Of a DNA stretch of 9,919 bases, positions 1 through 6,650 are shown piece after piece. Below the pieces are notes generated by a model. That model ran no database searches. It was not told the DNA's origin and worked only from the letters and a program-made list of their open reading frames with translations. The stretch is from MWAR01 sp036567845 (GTDB taxonomy: Bacteria; Muiribacteriota; Ozemobacteria; Ozemobacterales; Ozemobacteraceae): contig DATCTT010000253.1 in NCBI GenBank assembly GCA_036567845.1, forward strand, positions 1 through 9,919, in the 5' to 3' direction. Numbering within the stretch: the stretch's first letter is position 1; each line of letters starts with the position of its first letter. A program made the position numbers and the translations under genes.

Positions 1-510
1 GCCGCGCCCGCGGCAGGGGCTGCCGGCCATGAGCCGTCGGGCGTGGCAGAGCGCCTGTTGCTGAACCTGCTGCCGACGGGGCTGCTGGTCATGACGCCAG
101 CCCTCGAATACGCACTCGTGACGGATCTGGCGGACAGCGGATTTTCCGGTTCCCCGGGAATGATCGTCTTGGCCATTCTGGGAGTTGCAATCCATCTGGC
201 GGCGACCATCCTGGCCGGGAGTGCCATCCGCGAGCTGGCGGCTTCTTCCCCGGGGAGCCTGGTCATATCGGGGCCCTACGCCCGTATCCGTCATCCGATG
301 GCTCTGGCGCACATCCTTCAGGGCGCTGGTGGCGGACTGATTCTTGGAATGCGCCTTGGTTGGGTTGCCTGGGCGGCCGCTGCCCTGCTGTTCGTCATCG
401 CCTGCTATCGCGAAGACTGCGAGCTCGCGGGGCGATTTCCCGGCGCTCATGCGCCGTGGTGTCGCGTGGCCGGGGCCCTGCTGCCGGGCATTTTCGGTAG
501 GACGGCGTGA
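1..510 (+). CDS. ICMT/PEMT-like membrane methyltransferase, 5'-partial
   Basis: This is a small, very hydrophobic protein of the isoprenylcysteine carboxyl methyltransferase / phospholipid methyltransferase type. The family signature is visible: GPYARIRHPM, matching the family's GPY...RHP box, followed by a glycine-rich membrane segment and a C-terminal REDCELAGRFPGAH stretch, matching the family pattern of an acidic residue, L and F before the last loop. At least three or four membrane segments can be seen. Such enzymes transfer a methyl group from S-adenosylmethionine to a membrane-embedded substrate; the substrate here is unknown. The frame is open to base 1 with an Ala/Gly-rich, linker-like stretch, so the gene probably begins upstream. 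A GTG at 43 (155 residues) is the only internal start I would consider, and it has no clear Shine-Dalgarno sequence. The gene lies 92 nt upstream of larB with no obvious functional link. The family call is fairly sure; the exact activity is not. Confidence 0.7.
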   Translation, partial: AAPAAGAAGHEPSGVAERLLLNLLPTGLLVMTPALEYALVTDLADSGFSGSPGMIVLAILGVAIHLAATILAGSAIRELAASSPGSLVISGPYARIRHPMALAHILQGAGGGLILGMRLGWVAWAAAALLFVIACYREDCELAGRFPGAHAPWCRVAGALLPGIFGRTA

Positions 511-564
511 CAACGCGGATCCTGCCCGTGGTGCGAGGAAGCGGCGGTGTCGTGGCGGGGAGTC

Positions 565-593
565 TTGCGATGCGGGGACGGTTCGGGTAAAGT
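565..593 (+). promoter_or_regulatory. Weak candidate promoter for larBC
   Basis: TTGCGA (565-570) and TAAAGT (588-593) are separated by 17 nt and each matches 4 of 6 sigma-70-type consensus bases. The implied transcription start is about 600, almost on the larB ATG at 603. If real, the message would be nearly leaderless, or translation would begin at the in-frame ATG at 624. In GC-rich DNA such matches can arise by chance. Apart from this, the 92-nt gap between 510 and 603 shows nothing I recognise. Confidence 0.2.
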
Positions 594-602
594 TTTGACG
601 CC

Positions 603-1370
603 ATGAAATCACCCGAAACCCCGATGAAACGTATTCTCGAAGCCGTCGCTGCCGGGCGGCTGTCCACGGCCGGGGCGCTCGAGGAGCTCCGCCGGCACAG
701 ACCTGGCGAAGTTTCCGTTCCCGATGCCGTGCTGGATGTCGATCGCGAGGCGCGCTCCGGGTTCCCCGAGGCTATCTACGCCGCCGGGAAAACGCCCGAA
801 CAGACTCGCGCGATTTTCCAGGCCCTGAAGAAAGCCAACGGTCGGGCGCTCGCCACGCGCTGCCCGACGGAAACCCTTGCGGTGCTCCGGAAGAGTGTGC
901 GCGGAGTCAGGATCGACGAGCGGTCGCGCACGGCGGTGTATCTGCCTGCCCGGCGGCCGGCTCCGCGCGGGAATGTCGCCGTTCTTGCTGCCGGAACCTC
1001 AGATCTTCCCGTTGCGGACGAGGCGGTCGTAACCCTCGAGTTTGCCGGGATCGGTGTGATCCGATGCACCGATGTGGGCGTGGCCGGAATCCACCGCCTC
1101 TTGGGCCGGCTCGATACGGTGCGGCAGGCCGACGCCGTGATCGTCGTGGCCGGCATGGAAGGGGCGCTTCCCAGCGTCGTCGGAGGTCTGGTCGCGGTGC
1201 CGGTCATCGCGGTGCCGACCTCGGTTGGATACGGCGCAAGTTTCGGGGGGATCGCCGCGTTGCTCGGGATGCTGAACTCCTGCGCCGCCGGGGTGACCGT
1301 CGTGAATATCGACAACGGCTTCGGGGCCGCCGTGGCGGCCATCCGGATGATCAATGGGAGGGGTTTGTGA
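603..1370 (+). CDS. larB: LarB, nickel-pincer cofactor synthesis carboxylase/hydrolase
   Basis: LarB acts first in making the nickel-pincer nucleotide: it carboxylates the pyridinium ring of nicotinic acid adenine dinucleotide and releases AMP, giving pyridinium-3,5-biscarboxylic acid mononucleotide. At 255 residues it has the usual family length. The N-terminal half has the LarB-typical REARSGFPEAIYAAGKT stretch. The C-terminal half is a PurE (AIR carboxylase)-like domain with GTSDLP (residues 131-136), PTSVGYGASFGG (205-216) and a following NSCAAGVTVVNIDNGFGAA stretch, all family hallmarks. The start at 603 is the first ATG after an in-frame stop at 588-590; an ATG at 624 is an alternative and neither has a strong Shine-Dalgarno. 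The stop overlaps the larC GTG as GTGA, so the two are probably translationally coupled. The family assignment is very secure; the function follows from work on the lactic acid bacterial enzyme. Confidence 0.95.
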   Translation: MKSPETPMKRILEAVAAGRLSTAGALEELRRHRPGEVSVPDAVLDVDREARSGFPEAIYAAGKTPEQTRAIFQALKKANGRALATRCPTETLAVLRKSVRGVRIDERSRTAVYLPARRPAPRGNVAVLAAGTSDLPVADEAVVTLEFAGIGVIRCTDVGVAGIHRLLGRLDTVRQADAVIVVAGMEGALPSVVGGLVAVPVIAVPTSVGYGASFGGIAALLGMLNSCAAGVTVVNIDNGFGAAVAAIRMINGRGL

Positions 1371-2797
1371 CGACGCTTTACTGGGACTGCTCCGCAGGCA
1401 TTGCTGGCAATATGGCCGTGGCCTCCCTGCTCGATCTTGGTGTGGATCCCGAGCTGCTCCGGAAGGAGCTCGCGAAACTTCCGTTCCCTGAGGGAAAGCT
1501 CGTCCTGCATACCCGCGATATCATGAAAAATGGCATCCGGGCCAAGTATTTCAACACCGAGGATGACGAAAAGCCCGTTCATGCGCCGCATCCCGGAGTA
1601 AACGGGCACACCCACTGCCATGATCAGCAGCAAGACCATGATCATGCGCACGATCACACGCATTGTCACGAGCCCGGCCATGCCCACGCCCACGACCATG
1701 CCCATGACCATGGGCATGACCACCCCCACGATCACAAGCATGATTACGACCGTGGGCATGACCACATTCACGACCAGACTCATGATCATAAACATGGTCA
1801 TTCTCACGCCGGCGAGGCACCCGAGCGCGGATTCCGCGAAGTGCGTGCCCTGATCGAGGCTGCCGGGTATCGGGCCGGAGTCACCGAGCGTGCTCTTGCC
1901 TGTTTCCGGGCCCTTGCCGGGGCCGAGGCCGAAGTGCACGGGGCGACCCCCGACACGGTGCACTTTCATGAGGTCGGGGCACGTGACAGTATTGCTGACA
2001 TCGTCGGCACTGCCATCTGCCTCGAAGAGCTGGGTGTGACGGCGGTTCACGTCTCGCCGGTGCATGTCGGGCGTGGATTCGTCCGGTGCTGCCACGGGCG
2101 GATGCCGGTGCCGGCGCCTGCCACGGCGCTGCTTCTGCGCGGCTACGAGATGTTTTCGATACCGGAGGTCGAAGGAGAGCTCACTACGCCGACGGGGGCC
2201 GCACTGCTGCAGGGACTTGGCGCCAAAAACGGAATGCCGGCGGGTTTCGTTGCACAGAAGGTCGGGACGGGGGCTGGAAGCCGCGAGTTCCCGATTCCGA
2301 ACATCCTCCGGGCGTTTCTCGGGGAGGGACGCCGGGGGGCGATGCCCGGCATTTGCGAAGATGAAGTCGTGATGCTCGAAACCAATCTCGACAATGCGAC
2401 GGGAGAGCTTCTCGGGTATGCCGCAGAGAGGCTCTGGGAGATCGGCGTGCTCGATGTTACAATGTCTCCCTTGACAATGAAGAAAGGGCGCCCCGGCATT
2501 GCTCTCCGGGTGTTGACGCCGCCGGACCTTGCAGATCAGGCGCTGGCGCTGCTGTTTGCCGAGCTGCCCACACTCGGCATCCGCCGGCAGACGGTCCGGA
2601 GGGCAGTGCTGCATCGGGAGTCGGCCGAGATGAAGACATCGTTCGGCACTGTCGCCGTAAAGAACGTCACGGATCCCGACGGGACGGTGCGGTGTGTGCC
2701 GGAATACGAAAGTCTCCGCCGCCTGGCGATCGAGACGGGGACCCCTCTTCGTGACCTCATGGCCCGCATGGTAAAAAAGATCTCCGAAGCCGTCTGA
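1367..2797 (+). CDS. larC: LarC, nickel insertion protein of nickel-pincer cofactor synthesis
   Basis: LarC inserts nickel into the bis-thiocarboxylated pyridinium mononucleotide in a CTP-dependent step, completing the cofactor used by LarA-type racemases and epimerases. The gene starts at a GTG overlapping the larB stop by 4 nt, with GGAGG (1357-1361) 5 nt upstream, and encodes 476 residues. Family motifs are an N-terminal YWDCSAGIAGNM (5-16), HFHEVGARDSIADIVG (from 199), ETNLDNATGELLGYA (from 338) and TMKKGRPG (370-377). Both the N-terminal and C-terminal (LarC1 and LarC2) parts are in one uninterrupted frame, whereas in Lactiplantibacillus plantarum they are joined by a programmed frameshift. 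Residues 72-147 are a His/Asp-rich insert with 30 His, a likely nickel-binding or storage stretch. One oddity: the first motif ends GNM where GDM is more usual. An apparent upstream extension to 1064 lies inside larB and is not real. Confidence 0.95.
   Translation: MTTLYWDCSAGIAGNMAVASLLDLGVDPELLRKELAKLPFPEGKLVLHTRDIMKNGIRAKYFNTEDDEKPVHAPHPGVNGHTHCHDQQQDHDHAHDHTHCHEPGHAHAHDHAHDHGHDHPHDHKHDYDRGHDHIHDQTHDHKHGHSHAGEAPERGFREVRALIEAAGYRAGVTERALACFRALAGAEAEVHGATPDTVHFHEVGARDSIADIVGTAICLEELGVTAVHVSPVHVGRGFVRCCHGRMPVPAPATALLLRGYEMFSIPEVEGELTTPTGAALLQGLGAKNGMPAGFVAQKVGTGAGSREFPIPNILRAFLGEGRRGAMPGICEDEVVMLETNLDNATGELLGYAAERLWEIGVLDVTMSPLTMKKGRPGIALRVLTPPDLADQALALLFAELPTLGIRRQTVRRAVLHRESAEMKTSFGTVAVKNVTDPDGTVRCVPEYESLRRLAIETGTPLRDLMARMVKKISEAV
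1580..1807 (+). repeat. His/Asp-rich repeat-coding segment within larC
   Basis: This low-complexity segment encodes LarC residues 72-147, where 30 of 76 residues are histidine, mostly alternating with Asp, Ala, Gly or Lys. Units begin with GH; two adjacent 14-residue units, starting GHDHPHDHKHD and GHDHIHDQTHD, are clearly related. At DNA level a 13-base direct repeat, TGGGCATGACCAC, occurs at 1711-1723 and 1753-1765, exactly 42 nt apart, which fits an old tandem duplication. His codons are a mix of CAT and CAC, so the stretch is not a fresh triplet expansion. Similar His-rich stretches bind nickel in maturation proteins such as HypB and UreE. Confidence 0.9.
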
Positions 2798-2850
2798 TAC
2801 AAAAAATCGATGGATGTTTGCTGCATCGATCCGGCAGCTTCGGGGAGATC
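2779..2850. other. Nested inverted repeat around the larC stop codon
   Basis: The outer arms are GATCTCC (2779-2785) with GGAGATC (2844-2850), continuing after a 2-nt bulge as GAAG (2786-2789) with CTTC (2838-2841) and, after a 3-nt bulge, CCG (2790-2792) with CGG (2832-2834). Inside lies a second perfect 7-bp repeat, ATCGATG (2806-2812) with CATCGAT (2824-2830). On the + strand no T-tract follows, so it is not a classical intrinsic terminator for larC. Read on the minus strand, both the inner and outer hairpins are followed by six T (complements of 2801-2806 and of the A-run at 2773-2778), which is terminator-like, but no minus-strand gene is visible. It may protect the larC 3' end or end antisense transcripts; both are inference. 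Confidence 0.45.
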
Positions 2851-2909
2851 AGCGAACTGATGTGTCCGTGTCGTAGCGGCGAGGTTGCACCGTGCCCTCT
2901 TGACGCGTG

Positions 2910-2918
2910 TGGTAAGAT
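2910..2918 (+). promoter_or_regulatory. Extended -10-like element upstream of murD
   Basis: TGGTAAGAT fits an extended -10 box (TGn followed by TAAGAT) and ends 30 nt before the murD ATG. The identical 9-mer ends 24 nt before the ftsQ ATG. No good -35 lies at the normal distance: TTGACG at 2900-2905 is too close and TTGCAC at 2885-2890 is 22 nt away. Extended -10 promoters can work with a poor -35, so this is a reasonable candidate start for the dcw operon, but unproven. Confidence 0.4.
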
Positions 2919-2948
2919 AATCGCTCATTCCGAACTCGAGGAACTGCG

Positions 2949-4307
2949 ATGAACCTTCAGGGAAGACCGGTCAGCATCATCGGGGCCGCAAAAAGCGGTC
3001 TTGCGGCGGCAAAAACGCTCGCCTCGCTCGGGGCACGGGTGCTGGTTTCGGATATCCAGCCGCTCGAGAAGCTCCGTCAGGTGTTCCGCCAGAATGCGGT
3101 GCCGGAGACGATCGAGATCGAGGGAGGCGGCCACACCGAGCGCCTGCTCGAAGCGGATTTCATCGTTCTCAGCCCGGGCGTCCCGACGGATATCCCGATC
3201 CTGCGCCAGGCTGCGGAACGGGGAATCCCGATTCACTCCGAAATCGAGATCGCCTATCGGCTTTCGAAGGGGCGCCGCCTCGTCGTGACGGGCAGCAACG
3301 GGAAAACCACGACGACGACGCTGCTCGCGGCGTTCTGTGAGACGCAGTTCCCGCACGTGTTTCTGGGCGGCAACATCGGGATCCCGATGATGGAGTTCGC
3401 TGCGAAGACACCGGAGGACGCGGTTCAGGTGCTCGAGGTCAGCAGCTTTCAGCTCGAGACGATCTCGGAGTTCAATCCGGACATCGCGATGATCACGAAC
3501 TTCTTCGAGAACCATCTCGACCGCTATCCTTCGTATGAGGCCTACCGACGCGCCAAGGAGCGGATCGCCCTCAACATGACGGGAGATCGTGTCCTGATCC
3601 TCAACGCCGATCAGGAATCGATGCACGAACTCGCCGGCCGCGTCCGGTGCCGCATTGCCTGGTTCGGCTGGAACCCTGGCACCCGCCGGCCCTGTGTGAC
3701 GATCCGGAACAAAGCATTCGTTTTCATCCGCGAGGACGGAGCGGAGCAGCACCTGTTCGACGAGAGCGTCGTTCGGATCATCGGGAAACATAATCGTGAA
3801 AATATCATGGCCGCCTCGCTTGCGGCACTGCTTGCAGGCGTCGAACCCGCGCGGCTCGGGAAGGTCGTTGCGGAGTTTCCCGGTGTCGAACACCGGTTGG
3901 AATGGGTCCGTGAACGTCGCGGCGTTACCTGGATCAACGACTCGAAGGGCACCAACTGCGCCGCTTCGATCATCGCCCTCCGCGCCTGCACGGCACCCGT
4001 GATTCTCATCGCCGGCGGACGGGACAAGGGCACGGACCTCGCGGAATGGGTGGCGGTGATGCGTGACCGGGTGCGGCACGCGGTTCTCTACGGCGAGGCG
4101 CGCGAGCGGTTCCGGGCTGCGATGGAGGGGGTCATCCCGCTCACACCCGTGACGACCCTCGAGGCTGCGGTCGAGAAGGCGGCCGGGCTGGCCGTTTCCG
4201 GCGACACGGTGCTTCTCTCCCCGGCGTGCAGCAGCTACGACCTGTTCCCGAACTTCGAGGTGCGCGGCGCCCGGTTCAAGGAGCTGGTCCGGGGGCTCCC
4301 CGAGTAA
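2949..4307 (+). CDS. murD: UDP-N-acetylmuramoyl-L-alanine--D-glutamate ligase MurD
   Basis: MurD is the cytoplasmic ATP-dependent ligase that adds D-glutamate to UDP-MurNAc-L-alanine, the second amino acid of the peptidoglycan stem. The 452 residues match the family length. Visible are the N-terminal Rossmann-like substrate domain (GAAKSGLAAAKTLA, about 12-25), the ATP P-loop GSNGKTTTT from 115, His189 in NHLDRYPSYEAY, and Lys203 in RRAKERI, at the spacing expected for the carbamylated lysine. GKHNRENIMAA, WINDSKGTN (D331, K333) and a GGRDKGTDL motif follow, with a C-terminal SPACSSYDLFPNFEVRG box that is characteristic of MurD rather than MurC, E or F. The ATG at 2949 follows a GAGGAA Shine-Dalgarno-like stretch. 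murD is the first dcw gene in this window, 151 nt after larC and 14 nt before ftsW. Confidence 0.97.
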   Translation: MNLQGRPVSIIGAAKSGLAAAKTLASLGARVLVSDIQPLEKLRQVFRQNAVPETIEIEGGGHTERLLEADFIVLSPGVPTDIPILRQAAERGIPIHSEIEIAYRLSKGRRLVVTGSNGKTTTTTLLAAFCETQFPHVFLGGNIGIPMMEFAAKTPEDAVQVLEVSSFQLETISEFNPDIAMITNFFENHLDRYPSYEAYRRAKERIALNMTGDRVLILNADQESMHELAGRVRCRIAWFGWNPGTRRPCVTIRNKAFVFIREDGAEQHLFDESVVRIIGKHNRENIMAASLAALLAGVEPARLGKVVAEFPGVEHRLEWVRERRGVTWINDSKGTNCAASIIALRACTAPVILIAGGRDKGTDLAEWVAVMRDRVRHAVLYGEARERFRAAMEGVIPLTPVTTLEAAVEKAAGLAVSGDTVLLSPACSSYDLFPNFEVRGARFKELVRGLPE

Positions 4308-4321
4308 GGGCATCCTCGTCG

Positions 4322-5506
4322 ATGAAGCAGAACCCCTTCGATCATGTCCTCTTTTTCGTCGTGATCGCCCTGATGGGCATCGGGCTCACGATGGTCTATT
4401 CGGCCAGCTCGATCACCTCGATGGCCCAGATGTCCGACAGCCTCTTCTATTTCAAACGGCAGCTGATGTGGGTTGTGATCGGCCTGCTGGCCATGTTCGG
4501 CTTCGCCCGGATCGATTACCGGAAGCTTGAACCGCTCGCACTGCCACTGCTGGTCATCGCGGTCATCGGCCTTGTCGTCGTTCTGATCCCCGGCGTTGCC
4601 CGTGAGATCGGCGGTGCGCGGCGCTGGATCCGATTCGCGGGAATCGGCGTCCAACCATCAGAGTTCGCGAAACTCTGTCTCGTGATCTATATGGCCCACT
4701 CCATATCGCGAAAGCAGTATCAGATCCATGATATGGTGAAAGGCGTGCTCCCGGATCTCGTCATCACTGGTGCTATATTTTTATTGATATTGAAAGAGCC
4801 GAACCTCTCGACGGCGTGCATCGTCGGCTTTTCCTACATGCTGCTGCTGTTCCTGGGCAACGGCTCGTTCGCGCACATCGGTGGCATGCTGGGCGGCGGG
4901 CTGATTCTGGGCATCTCGCTTGTGTTCCAGAAGGAATACCGCATGAAACGCCTCCTGGCGTTCATCGACCCGTGGGAGAACGCGCGCACATCGGGGTATC
5001 ACATCATCCAATCGCTCGTCGCCATCGGATCGGGCGGAATCTGGGGGCTGGGCCTCGGTCAGAGCCGGCAGAAGTTCTTCATCCTGCCCGAGCGGCATAC
5101 GGACTTCATCTTCGCCATCATATGTGAAGAGCTGGGCCTTGCGGGCGGCCTGGCCGTCGTTCTGCTGTTTCTCGTGCTCATCTGGCGAGGGTTTTACATC
5201 GCGACGCGGGCGCCCGATATGTTCGGTTTCCTGCTCGCGAGCGGCATCACCGGCATCATCGGGTGCCAGGCCGCCATCAATCTCGGCGTCGTGCTCAGCG
5301 TGCTGCCCACGACGGGCGTGACCCTGCCGTTCGTCAGCTATGGCGGATCGAGCCTTCTGTTCCTGGCCGCCGGCATGGGGATTCTGCTCAGCATCTCGAA
5401 GTATGGATCGAGCCAGAATGCCCTGATCGATATGCGGCGTATGCCGTTCTCCTCCCGCCACCTCGACAATGCCCGCCAGATGACCGGAAACCGGCGGCGC
5501 CCATGA
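4322..5506 (+). CDS. ftsW: FtsW, septal peptidoglycan glycosyltransferase (SEDS family)
   Basis: FtsW is the multi-pass SEDS-family lipid II polymerase that works with a class B penicillin-binding protein at the septum. The 394-residue product has about ten hydrophobic segments. SEDS signatures seen are RRWIRFAGIGVQPSEFAK from about residue 100, GSGGIWGLGLGQSRQKFFI, the catalytic-region HTDFIFAIICEELG with Asp261 at the position of the essential aspartate, and LPTTGVTLPFVSYGGSS near the C-terminus. The order next to murD and murG favours FtsW over RodA or SpoVE. The start at 4322 lies 14 nt after the murD stop, with AAGGG 11 nt upstream; the frame stays open back to 4226 inside murD but that part is not FtsW-like. 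The motif usually written PDLGT reads PNLST here (160-164), just after a cluster of AT-rich codons (4775-4792). The 3' end overlaps murG by 4 nt (ATGA). Confidence 0.95.
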   Translation: MKQNPFDHVLFFVVIALMGIGLTMVYSASSITSMAQMSDSLFYFKRQLMWVVIGLLAMFGFARIDYRKLEPLALPLLVIAVIGLVVVLIPGVAREIGGARRWIRFAGIGVQPSEFAKLCLVIYMAHSISRKQYQIHDMVKGVLPDLVITGAIFLLILKEPNLSTACIVGFSYMLLLFLGNGSFAHIGGMLGGGLILGISLVFQKEYRMKRLLAFIDPWENARTSGYHIIQSLVAIGSGGIWGLGLGQSRQKFFILPERHTDFIFAIICEELGLAGGLAVVLLFLVLIWRGFYIATRAPDMFGFLLASGITGIIGCQAAINLGVVLSVLPTTGVTLPFVSYGGSSLLFLAAGMGILLSISKYGSSQNALIDMRRMPFSSRHLDNARQMTGNRRRP

Positions 5507-6612
5507 AACGCGTTCTCTTCGGCGGTGGCGGAACCGGCGGCCATATCTATCCGGCGCTCGCGATCCGGGAAGCGCTGCTCGAGAGATTTCCCGGCCTCGA
5601 AACGGCGTATGCCGGCCAGGCCGAAGGCATGGAGGCCCGCATCGTCGGCCGCGTCGAGGGGTTGCCGTTCCTCCCGGTGCGTTCTCAGGGGATGCCCCGC
5701 AGCCTGTCGATGAAATGGCTGACGTTTCCCTTCCGGAACGCGGCGGGGTTTTTCGATGCCCTTTCGTGCCTCCGCCAGTTCGGGCCCGATCTCGTGATCA
5801 CGACCGGCGGCTATGTTGCATTCCCCGTTCTTGTCTGTGCACGGATTCTCGGCATTCCGTTCGTCATTCACGAGCAGAATGCCGCGATGGGCGTCGTGAA
5901 CCGGCTGTTCGCCGGGTCCGCGCGGCGGGTGCTGCTCACCTACGAGGAAGCTGCTTCCAGTCGGGATGAGCGGGTGATCCTGACCGGAAATCCGGTTCGG
6001 CGAGCTTTTCGGAACACCGGCGGGGCCGCGAACCGGTTCACAAAAAAGCCCGGGGAGTTTTGGCTCCTGGCCGTCGGAGGCTCCGGCGGTGCGCGCACGC
6101 TGAATGATGCCTGTGTCGAGCTGACGAAGGGGTGGCTGAAAGAGCACCCCGGAGTTCATCTCGTGCACATTTCCGGGGAGCGCGATCACGAACGGGTGAA
6201 GGCCGCCGCGGTGCCACTTCCCAACTACGAGCTGTTGCCGTATCTGCACGAGATGAAAGAAGCCTTCGATGTGGCCGACCTGCTTGTTTCGCGGGCTGGT
6301 GCGACGATTCTTGCCGAAATCGCGGTGTGTGGAAAACCGGCGATCCTCGTGCCCTTTCCTTTCGCGACCGACAATCACCAGGAGAAAAATGCCCGTGCCC
6401 TCGAACGTCTTGGCGCGGCAAAGGTGATTCTCGATCGTGATCTTCGGGCATCAACGCTGGGTCGCGAGATCGAGTCGCTTCGTGCTCCGGAGACGCGTGC
6501 CCGGATGGCAGATGCGATGCGTTCGAGCCGTCCGCCCGACGTTGAGCAGCGGATCATCGACCAGATTGCCCCCCTGTTGGACGTTTCCCTGGCGTTAAGC
6601 CGAAAGGGATGA
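5503..6612 (+). CDS. murG: UDP-GlcNAc:lipid I N-acetylglucosaminyltransferase MurG
   Basis: MurG is the membrane-associated glycosyltransferase (GT28 family) that adds N-acetylglucosamine from UDP-GlcNAc to lipid I, forming lipid II on the inner face of the membrane. The product has 369 residues, normal for the family. The N-terminal acceptor domain carries the glycine-rich GGGGTGGHIYPALA (7-20), GGYVAFPV, HEQN (123-126) and TGNPVR ending at 166. The C-terminal donor domain carries GGSGGA (192-197), SRAGATILAE (263-272, with the donor-site glutamate E272) and PFPFATDNHQEKNA (from 284), which contains the family's HQ pair. The ATG at 5503 overlaps the ftsW stop, so translation is probably coupled; longer readings of this frame back to 5263 lie inside ftsW and are spurious. 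Lipid II made here is the substrate of FtsW. Confidence 0.97.
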   Translation: MKRVLFGGGGTGGHIYPALAIREALLERFPGLETAYAGQAEGMEARIVGRVEGLPFLPVRSQGMPRSLSMKWLTFPFRNAAGFFDALSCLRQFGPDLVITTGGYVAFPVLVCARILGIPFVIHEQNAAMGVVNRLFAGSARRVLLTYEEAASSRDERVILTGNPVRRAFRNTGGAANRFTKKPGEFWLLAVGGSGGARTLNDACVELTKGWLKEHPGVHLVHISGERDHERVKAAAVPLPNYELLPYLHEMKEAFDVADLLVSRAGATILAEIAVCGKPAILVPFPFATDNHQEKNARALERLGAAKVILDRDLRASTLGREIESLRAPETRARMADAMRSSRPPDVEQRIIDQIAPLLDVSLALSRKG

Positions 6613-6626
6613 GATTTCCGGGATTT

Positions 6627-6650
6627 CGGGGCACGGTCTTGTGTGCCCCG
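6627..6650. other. Perfect 8-bp inverted repeat in the murG-ftsQ gap
   Basis: CGGGGCAC (6627-6634) and GTGCCCCG (6643-6650) form a perfect 8-bp, GC-rich stem with an 8-nt loop, starting 14 nt after the murG stop. No T-tract follows, so it is not a canonical intrinsic terminator. Its right arm overlaps the candidate -35 of the ftsQ promoter (6639-6644), so it could be an operator-like site, an attenuator, or a 3' mRNA stabiliser for murG. The repeat is directly visible; its role is inferred. Confidence 0.5.

Noticed and set aside
1064..1366. N-terminal extension of LarC within larB
   Set aside because: The extension is Arg/Gly-rich out-of-frame larB sequence; the conserved LarC N-terminus begins right at the GTG at 1367, which has a good Shine-Dalgarno.
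1580..1807. CRISPR or satellite-like repeat array
   Set aside because: The repetition is in-frame His/Asp coding sequence inside larC, without constant repeats and unique spacers.
776..2614. Minus-strand open frame of 612 codons opposite larB and larC
   Set aside because: It is antisense to both genes. Its Met/Val-rich stretch is simply the complement of the His-codon repeats in larC, and no family motif is visible.
2900..2921. TTGACG plus GATAAT as a standard promoter before murD
   Set aside because: The two boxes are only 10 nt apart, far too close for a sigma-70-type promoter; the extended -10 reading is kept instead.
2925..4313. Minus-strand open frame covering all of murD
   Set aside because: It mirrors murD codon structure and has no recognisable domain. 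I saw no convincing ribosome binding site or independent conservation signal.
4226..4321. N-terminal extension of FtsW within murD
   Set aside because: It overlaps the conserved MurD C-terminal motif in another frame and encodes a non-membrane, Pro/Arg-rich stretch; the ATG at 4322 fits FtsW.
5263..5502. N-terminal extension of MurG within ftsW
   Set aside because: It is out-of-frame ftsW sequence; the canonical MurG N-terminus starts at the ATG at 5503.
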